Positions 58,763 to 64,000 of a stretch of 64,000 nt of DNA are shown one piece after another. The DNA lies in the NCBI GenBank assembly GCA_030378005.1, contig JAUCGF010000086.1, positions 1 to 64,000 on the forward strand. The letters are read 5' to 3'. This DNA is from Desulfococcaceae bacterium HSG9. GTDB lineage: Bacteria > Desulfobacterota > Desulfobacteria > Desulfobacterales > JAUCGF01. Each line of letters starts with the position of its first letter. Position 1 is the first letter of the stretch. The notes below the pieces were generated by a model that did no database searches, was not told the origin of the DNA, and saw nothing but the letters and a program-made list of their open reading frames with translations. The position numbers were made by a program, and so were the translations under genes.

Positions 58763-61549
58763 TTATTTCAATTCAGCCAGTATTTTTTTTGCATTTTCAA
58801 GTTCCTGACCACTCAAACCTTTATCAATAGCCGTTTTCAGGGACTTGCGCGCATCCGCAGCATTTTTTTCTTTATGATACGCCATTCCGAGATGATAGTG
58901 GAATATGGGCTTATCCGGTGCGTTTTGGATAGCTTGGCCGAAATAGCGCTTGGCCATCAAAGCTGAACCTTTAGCCATATATGCCCGTCCCAGGGCATCG
59001 GCTGCTTCGGGATCAGATGGTGTTGCATCCAGAGCCGCTTTAGCCAATTTAATAGCGTTATCATATTTTTTGCCTTGCATGGCCTCGTCAAAGGCCTGTT
59101 TCCAATCCGGTTTGGCAGACTTCGTTTTCTTCAAAGCCTCCCTGATTTTAGCAATATTTTTCTTTTCAGCTTTACCCAATCCCAATTCTTCAGCCTTTTG
59201 CAGAGCTGCCTCGGCTTCGTTATTTTTACCTTGCTGTTGTAAAACCATGGCCAGATGAAAATAAAAATAGCCCTCCTTGGGAAATTTGGCAATCGCTTCA
59301 TCAAAGTATTTTTTGGCCAAAGGCAAAGCACCTCTTTTCAGATGAACATATCCAAGTGTATCAGCAACCGCCGGATTCTTGGGCATCTTTTTCACAGCGT
59401 TTTCGGCTAAAGCCAACGCACGATCCATATTCCGATTCGTTTCGGCATAGAGATAGGCCAGATCATTTTCGGCCGGAGGATATGTTTCTTTGACTTTAAG
59501 CAGGGCTTCATAAGTTTCAATCGCTTTTTCCGGCATTTTTTTACGCTGATAAATACCGGCCATCTGCATATAGGGCCACGCATTTTGAGGCTTGACAGCA
59601 ATGGCCCTTGAAAGCGTCTTCAAGGCGGCATCAAATTCTTTGAGGCCCATTTCAATACGGGCTAACAACAGGATAGGCCGCATCTCTTTTGGATGTTGCT
59701 TAATCAGGCCGGCCAGAACTTTTTTGGCTTTCTTCTCTTTTTTCGACTTTAACAACGCAACCGCTTTAATCATTCCCGTCGCCAAATCCTTCGGATTTTT
59801 TTTAAGCTGCGTATCGCAGATTTTGATCGCCTTTTTGAACTGTTTTTTATCAAGATAAATTCGGACGATCTGGGCGATTGTTTTGCTAGGCTCCGGTTTT
59901 TCGGGGCTTGGGTATTTATTCACCAACGCCTTAAAACCTTTCAGCGCTTTATCTTTGTTCCCCAGGGCGTAGTCAATTTCGGCCAGGCGGAATTGTAAGA
60001 ATACGGATTCAGGTTTTTTGGTGAGCATGAATTGATAATCCGCCCGAGCTTTTTCCATATTTTTTAATCGCAGATAAAGCAAACCCCGAAGTGCGCGGGC
60101 GCGCAGATTATCCGGCAATTTTTCCAAAACAACATTAATTTCATCCAGAGCCGCTTCCGTTTTGCCGATTTTATAATTGGCATAAGCCAAAGCCATGCGA
60201 ATATTAATGGCTTGAGGTTTTTTGGCAACGGCCTTTTCGAGCGCATCCCGAGATTTTTTATAATCTTTGTCATCCAGTAAAGTCAGGCCGTAAAAGAAAT
60301 TGCCCCACCCCGATTCGGGGTCCAACTCTTGCGCTTTGGCAAAAGCCGCTTTAGCCTGGTCTTTTTGGCCTTGTTTCATTAACAACTGGCCTTGCAGAAT
60401 TCGATCCGGAGCGGAATTAGGATCATCTTTAAGTATCTGATCAATATAGACTTTAGCCTTATCATCCTTTTTTTGAGCCATTAACAGTTCGGCAATCTTG
60501 GATTTGACTTCCTTTATTTCGGGCCACTTGTCACTGATTTTTTCATAAGTCGCAATGGCCTGATCGGTTTTTTTTCTTTTCAGATAATAATCCGCTAATA
60601 AAACTAAACTTTTCTGATCATCCGGCTTCAAAGCAACAGCTTGTTCAAGGCTTTGCAAAGCGTCGTCAAATTTTTTCTGGCTGTGTTGAATAATCGCCAG
60701 ATCGTGAAAAAGAAAGGTTTTCTTTAAATTGTGCTGCTCAATGGCTTCTTTCAGGGAGGCTTCGGCCTCAGGCAATTGTTTTCGTCGAATATAGTACATA
60801 GCGGCAACCTGATAAGCAGTCGGTTTATCGGAAAATTTCTGCTTAATCGCCTTCAGGGTAGCCTCGGCCTGAGGATACAATTTTTGTTTTTCATAGAATC
60901 CGGCTAACAAAATCTGAGCGGTAATATCATCGGGGGCCATAGAAGCCCCTTGTTCGGTCATTTCCCTGGCTTTATCAGTCTGGTCGGTAAGAACATAGGC
61001 GCGTCCCAAACTTAACTTGACTTTGGCATTATCCGGATGCGCTTCAGCAGTTTTTTGCAAAATTGCCAGTGCTTCATCCACTTTTTCCGTGTTCATTAAA
61101 GAAGTGGCCAAAATCATCTGAATGTCCAGATCATCTGGCTTTTTTTCAAGATATTTTTTACAAACATCAATGATTTCGGAATAAACACGCAGTTTGAAGC
61201 CGAGAACGGCCAATTCTTTGCGTGCCTCATTCAGATTGTCATCCAGCTTAAACGCCGCGCGCAGATGCCCGATGGCCTTTTTGATCTCATCTTCTTTGAC
61301 CGATTTGGCATAAATGGAGCCCAACTGAAAATGCGCCTGGGCATGTTCCGAATTAAGCTGTAATGCTTTTCTGAATTCGATTTCAGCATCATCTGTTTTA
61401 TCCGCTTTTAAAGCCGCGACACCGGCCTGATAGGATTCTTCGGCCTTTTCGGCCTTTTCTACTTTCTCATCCGTACATCCCCAAATCAGTAAAACAGCTA
61501 CTATCATGCAAAGTAAAATGACGCTTGTACGCAACGCTTGTTTGATCAT
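58763..61549 (-). CDS. Large TPR-repeat lipoprotein (PEP-CTERM PrsT-like)
   Basis: 928 residues from ATG 61549 (GGAGGAG). A signal peptide with a lipobox (CMIVAVLLIWGC, Cys ~25) indicates a lipid-anchored envelope protein. The rest is almost entirely TPR units, about 20 (for example DDAEIEFRKALQLNSEHAQA; DKAREMTEQGASMAPDDITA; PEKAIETYEALLKVKETYPP; RKSLKTAIDKGLSGQELENA). Length and architecture resemble PrsT, the TPR lipoprotein of PEP-CTERM/exopolysaccharide systems, but no other component of that system is present, so the symbol is withheld. It probably scaffolds envelope complexes. Lys-rich composition. Confidence 0.85.
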   Translation of the reverse strand: MIKQALRTSVILLCMIVAVLLIWGCTDEKVEKAEKAEESYQAGVAALKADKTDDAEIEFRKALQLNSEHAQAHFQLGSIYAKSVKEDEIKKAIGHLRAAFKLDDNLNEARKELAVLGFKLRVYSEIIDVCKKYLEKKPDDLDIQMILATSLMNTEKVDEALAILQKTAEAHPDNAKVKLSLGRAYVLTDQTDKAREMTEQGASMAPDDITAQILLAGFYEKQKLYPQAEATLKAIKQKFSDKPTAYQVAAMYYIRRKQLPEAEASLKEAIEQHNLKKTFLFHDLAIIQHSQKKFDDALQSLEQAVALKPDDQKSLVLLADYYLKRKKTDQAIATYEKISDKWPEIKEVKSKIAELLMAQKKDDKAKVYIDQILKDDPNSAPDRILQGQLLMKQGQKDQAKAAFAKAQELDPESGWGNFFYGLTLLDDKDYKKSRDALEKAVAKKPQAINIRMALAYANYKIGKTEAALDEINVVLEKLPDNLRARALRGLLYLRLKNMEKARADYQFMLTKKPESVFLQFRLAEIDYALGNKDKALKGFKALVNKYPSPEKPEPSKTIAQIVRIYLDKKQFKKAIKICDTQLKKNPKDLATGMIKAVALLKSKKEKKAKKVLAGLIKQHPKEMRPILLLARIEMGLKEFDAALKTLSRAIAVKPQNAWPYMQMAGIYQRKKMPEKAIETYEALLKVKETYPPAENDLAYLYAETNRNMDRALALAENAVKKMPKNPAVADTLGYVHLKRGALPLAKKYFDEAIAKFPKEGYFYFHLAMVLQQQGKNNEAEAALQKAEELGLGKAEKKNIAKIREALKKTKSAKPDWKQAFDEAMQGKKYDNAIKLAKAALDATPSDPEAADALGRAYMAKGSALMAKRYFGQAIQNAPDKPIFHYHLGMAYHKEKNAADARKSLKTAIDKGLSGQELENAKKILAELK

Positions 61550-61729
61550 AAGGCTCCTCCTTCGTTTCAGATACATGTTAAAGTTCATCAGAGAACTGCA
61601 AGCTTTAGCTAGCATCTCTATTCTAAATATAATTCTTATAACCAATTTACACGCTAAATGTAAAGAAAAATCGGCATACTTTATATCTGCTAAATGAAGG
61701 ATGCCAAAAAAATCAGATATTAGTCATAA

Positions 61730-61885
61730 TCAGTAGATGGAAAGTTTAGGAGCGCAAAAATTTAGCGCAGCGATTTTTTGCATCCGACACCCGGAAAGGC
61801 TTACGGATTCAGGCTCCGGCAAAAAACCGCTTCGCTTAATTTTTGCGCTCCATACTGTATTTTCAGGGCATTTTCCATCTACTGA
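61730..61885. mobile_element. Inverted-repeat element, copy D (TIR TCAGTAGATGGAAA, TSD TAA)
   Basis: TIRs at 61730-61743 and 61872-61885 are exact inverted complements, flanked by TAA at 61727-61729 and 61886-61888. The core is the inverted counterpart of copy B (shared AAAAATTTAGCGCAGCGATT / GCTTAATTTTTGCGCTCCAT). The sequence from 61889 to 62279 is AT-rich with no gene or clear promoter; a TTGACA (62024) and TATAGT (62052) are 22 bp apart, too far for a normal promoter. Confidence 0.82.
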
Positions 61886-62279
61886 TAATACACCGATTTT
61901 TATTTTCAGTTTACCGAAATCATAGCTCTGACTAATTTTTAATATTAACGCTGTTGATTTCATGTTTGAATTGCCTTGGTTTGTCAACAGGGACTAAAAG
62001 CGTTTATAACACTCATTTAAACTTGACAGAAAATTCTCAATTACATACCATTATAGTTTTTAACGATTCAAACGCTTCTTTTATCCTTCTTGTCAGTCAT
62101 AAATTCTTGTCAGTTATTGAAATCATTGAAAGCGAAAATATGATACAAGTTTTGTGAGTTTCAATGAATTCAGGGAGTTACGAAATAACTTAAAACTTGT
62201 AACTAATGAGTATCCTTATATATCAATCATTTTATCAGACGACTTTGCCAAATCAAATTGTCGAGATTGTGGAGTAAAC

Positions 62280-63359
62280 ATGCGCCAACAAAGTCAAATG
62301 GCTCTAAAACGAGCTATCTTTATTTTGCTGTTTTTCCAATTTTCAGTTTCATCCGCTTTACCAATCGCTGCCGCGTATTCAAGAATCAATATCGCTATAA
62401 AAGAATTTCCCCCGTTTGTTTTCAAGGAGCGTAAGGGCTTTTGTATCGATATGGCCGAAATAATATGTGAAAAAAATAACCTCACCCCGCGATTTGTCCG
62501 TTATAATAGTGTTCAGGAAGTGCTTGCCGCCGTGGAAAGCGGAGAATGTCACATCGGTTTTTCAGGTATCACTATTACTGCGGAGAGGGAAAAGCGCGTT
62601 GATTTTTCGCAGCCTTTTTTTGATTCCGGGTTAACGGTTGCTATCAGAAATGAACCATCTTCAGGGAATACAAATACTTTTATCACGATAATGACAGTCA
62701 TCGGCTATTCGACAATTTTATTTTTTATCGGAATTACCAGTGTTGCGCATCTTATATGGTTTATTGAAAAAAATGACAGCAACCCCAAGAGTTTCGATAC
62801 ACACTATACAAAAGGTATTTGGGAAGCCTACTGGTGGGCCGTGGTCACTATGACAACGGTTGGCTATGGGGATAAGTGTCCCCAAAAGTTGAAAGGTCGG
62901 TTCGTGGCGTCGATTTGGATGCTTATCGGCATCGTATGGTTTGCAGGTTTTACTGCCACGCTTTCATCATCGTTGACCGTGGAAAAGATTGATCCCGAAA
63001 TAATCAAGGGACTCACGGATATTAATGATAAATACGTAGCCGTAATCAGGGGAACCACCAGCGAAAAATACCTTCGTTTCCATAATGTTAAAATGGTGTT
63101 GGCCGATAATTTGGATGATTTGGTCGGTAATTTAAAAAATATGAATGCGGATGCCATGGTGTACGACGCACCGGCGTTGATGTATATTGCCAAAAATGAT
63201 TCATCTGTCAAAGTGGTGGGGGAGATGTTTGACAAACAAAAATACGGAGTTGTTTTTCCTCAAAGCGGGCTTGAATTTTACAAAGAATTGTTTAACATCG
63301 CTATTATTGAGATGCAGCAAAATGGGGAATATCAGCGAATTTATAATAAGTGGTTTTAA
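62280..63359 (+). CDS. Prokaryotic ionotropic glutamate-receptor-like potassium channel (GluR0-like)
   Basis: 359 residues from ATG 62280 (TGGAG upstream; an open frame from 62154 lacks an RBS). The signal peptide ends FSVSSALPIAAA. The ligand-binding core is split as in GluR0: lobe S1 (INIAIKEFPPFVFKERKGFC, then GECHIGFSGITITAEREKRV, DFSQPFFDSG), then a membrane pore with two helices around the K+ selectivity filter TMTTVGYGD, then lobe S2 (GLTDINDKYVAVIRGTTSEK, MNADAMVYDAPALMY, ending YQRIYNKWF). The Arg in TITAEREKRVDFS aligns with the amino-acid carboxylate-binding Arg of this family. Predicted: amino-acid-gated K+ channel in the inner membrane, binding side periplasmic. Monocistronic, convergent with the ATP synthase operon. 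Confidence 0.92.
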   Translation: MRQQSQMALKRAIFILLFFQFSVSSALPIAAAYSRINIAIKEFPPFVFKERKGFCIDMAEIICEKNNLTPRFVRYNSVQEVLAAVESGECHIGFSGITITAEREKRVDFSQPFFDSGLTVAIRNEPSSGNTNTFITIMTVIGYSTILFFIGITSVAHLIWFIEKNDSNPKSFDTHYTKGIWEAYWWAVVTMTTVGYGDKCPQKLKGRFVASIWMLIGIVWFAGFTATLSSSLTVEKIDPEIIKGLTDINDKYVAVIRGTTSEKYLRFHNVKMVLADNLDDLVGNLKNMNADAMVYDAPALMYIAKNDSSVKVVGEMFDKQKYGVVFPQSGLEFYKELFNIAIIEMQQNGEYQRIYNKWF

Positions 63360-63414
63360 AAAGAGAATGGATGGGATCGGGATTTACGTTTTGAGTCTGT
63401 TTTCCTTCAAAGCA

Positions 63415-63453
63415 TAAAAAAGGCCGGGCCAATTGAATGGCACCGACCTTTGC
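63415..63453. terminator. Probable terminator between the receptor channel and atpE
   Basis: AAAAAAGGCCGGGCC and GGCACCGACCTTTGC form an imperfect stem (AAAGG and CGG paired with CCG and CCTTT) between convergent genes. Confidence 0.35.
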
Positions 63454-63478
63454 TTTACTTAGTGATTGTTACAACTTA

Positions 63479-63760
63479 TTAATGAGCAAACAACTTCGCA
63501 ATAGCGGCTGCCTGCGGATGCGCGTAGATAAGAATCAAAGATACAACCAGCGCATAAATACAAAGGGACTCAATCATCGCCAGACCGATCAGCATGGTGA
63601 CGGTCACTTTACCTGAAGATTCCGGATTGCGGGCAATACCCTCAACAGCGGCTTTCAGGCCGATGCCTTGACCGATGCCGCAACCAAAAGCTGCGATAGC
63701 AATGCCGAAACCGGCGGCGGTAACACAAGCGATGAAAAATTGTAATGCAGTTCCTTCCAT
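63479..63760 (-). CDS. atpE: ATP synthase F0 subunit c, with sodium-type ligand residues
   Basis: 93 residues. Two helices: [21 protein letters not shown] and [20 protein letters not shown], joined by the polar loop [12 protein letters not shown] (the conserved R-x-P). The ion-binding carboxylate is Glu64. Aligned with the Ilyobacter tartaricus c subunit, Gln31, Glu64, Ser65 and Tyr69 fall on Gln32, Glu65, Ser66 and Tyr70, the Na+ coordination shell; Thr67 is Leu here. The protein makes the rotor ring of the F1F0 ATP synthase. An extra N-terminal stretch (MEGTALQ) is slightly longer than usual. RBS AAGGAGG before ATG. It follows atpB by 77 bp in the same direction. Confidence 0.95.
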   Translation of the reverse strand: MEGTALQFFIACVTAAGFGIAIAAFGCGIGQGIGLKAAVEGIARNPESSGKVTVTMLIGLAMIESLCIYALVVSLILIYAHPQAAAIAKLFAH

Positions 63761-63837
63761 AAAATACTACCTCCTTTAAAATTAAAAATTTGCTTCTTCC
63801 ATTTATCCCAAAATATAAAAATATTAAACAAGCACGT

Positions 63838-64000
63838 TTAGTGAGCGTGTTCCATTGCACCGGTGAAGTACATAACGGTAAGCAAAAAAAACACAAACGC
63901 TTGAACCAGCGCGACAAAGATACCTAAGGCCATAATCGGCAACGGCGCGAAAAAGGCACCTGCCAAGCCAAACAGAATTCCCAGAACCAATTCATGCCCC
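63838..64000 (-). CDS. atpB: ATP synthase F0 subunit a, C-terminal part (gene runs off the window)
   Basis: The last 53 codons of a minus-strand frame ending at TAA 63838-63840. It encodes GHELVLGILFGLAGAFFAPL, then PIMALGIFVALVQAFVFFLL and TVMYFTGAMEHAH, the C-terminal helix pair of subunit a, including the LVQAFVF..L segment conserved beside the half-channel. It forms the stator half-channels with the c ring encoded just downstream. The rest of the gene, including the essential Arg, lies outside the window. Its position before atpE matches the usual atpB-atpE order. Confidence 0.93.
   Translation of the reverse strand, partial: GHELVLGILFGLAGAFFAPLPIMALGIFVALVQAFVFFLLTVMYFTGAMEHAH

Noticed and set aside
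62024-62057. TTGACA and TATAGT upstream of the receptor-channel gene
   Set aside because: The 22-bp spacing is too long for a sigma-70 promoter.
1-64000. tRNA, rRNA or selC genes, riboswitches
   Set aside because: No cloverleaf, rRNA-like segment or known riboswitch core was seen in the intergenic regions by eye; a covariance-model scan would be needed to exclude small RNAs.

Overview
The window looks like chromosomal DNA of an anaerobic, probably marine deltaproteobacterium (Desulfobacterales-like; inferred from gene content, not from a marker gene). Supporting features are roughly 42% GC, a selA gene, a TAT-exported four-cluster ferredoxin paired with a cytochrome-b-like membrane subunit, an F0 c subunit with a sodium-type ligand set, many TPR proteins, and many short palindromic interspersed repeats. 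Caspase-like proteases, Ser/Thr kinase, FHA-cyclase, NACHT-WD40 and STAND-TPR proteins occur together. That mix is known from filamentous or multicellular bacteria with elaborate conflict and self-recognition systems.

Layout. 0-8 kb: defence-type region with the tail of a Type IIG restriction-methyltransferase, a three-gene operon (DUF262 protein, AAA/DUF3696 ATPase, unknown protein with a RelE-like C-terminus), then recB. 8-19 kb: a repeat-expanded monohaem cytochrome c, a patatin-like hydrolase, and a cluster of three exported caspase-family proteases with a TolC-like protein and a TPR membrane protein. Two of the caspases end in DUF1566 (C-type-lectin-like) domains whose last 70 bp vary like diversity-generating-retroelement targets. 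19-27 kb: SGNH hydrolase, MFS-acyltransferase fusion, double cyclase-FHA protein, Ser/Thr kinase, DUF503 protein. 27-34 kb: CGGC protein, then a minus-strand operon of Fe-S protein, membrane subunit, two tiny paralogous genes each with an in-frame UGA (candidate selenoproteins), ECF sigma factor and zinc-finger anti-sigma factor; next to it selA with a degenerate-GGDEF/TPR gene. 34-38 kb: secreted protein, transposase remnants, amidohydrolase and phosphoribosyltransferase (purine salvage). 38-53 kb: accessory island with a frameshifted NACHT-WD40 gene, two unrecognised genes (one with about 11-13 membrane helices), a STAND-TPR gene and a PD-(D/E)XK nuclease. Both STAND proteins carry an N-terminal domain with an R-x(4-5)-H motif reminiscent of HEPN RNases. 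53-64 kb: beta-oxidation pair behind a FadR-like operator, EamA transporter, large TPR lipoprotein, GluR0-like receptor channel, and the end of an atpB-atpE operon.

The strongest novel signals are: (1) the tandem UGA-containing mini-genes with hairpins at the bacterial SECIS position, overlapping the sigma-factor start; (2) the hypervariable C-termini of the caspase-DUF1566 proteins; (3) a four-copy mobile element with terminal repeats TCAGTAGAT(G/C)GAAA and a 3-bp target duplication at every copy; (4) the 38-52 kb STAND island; (5) the DUF262-ATPase-RelE-like operon. All functional statements come from reading motifs; no database search was run.
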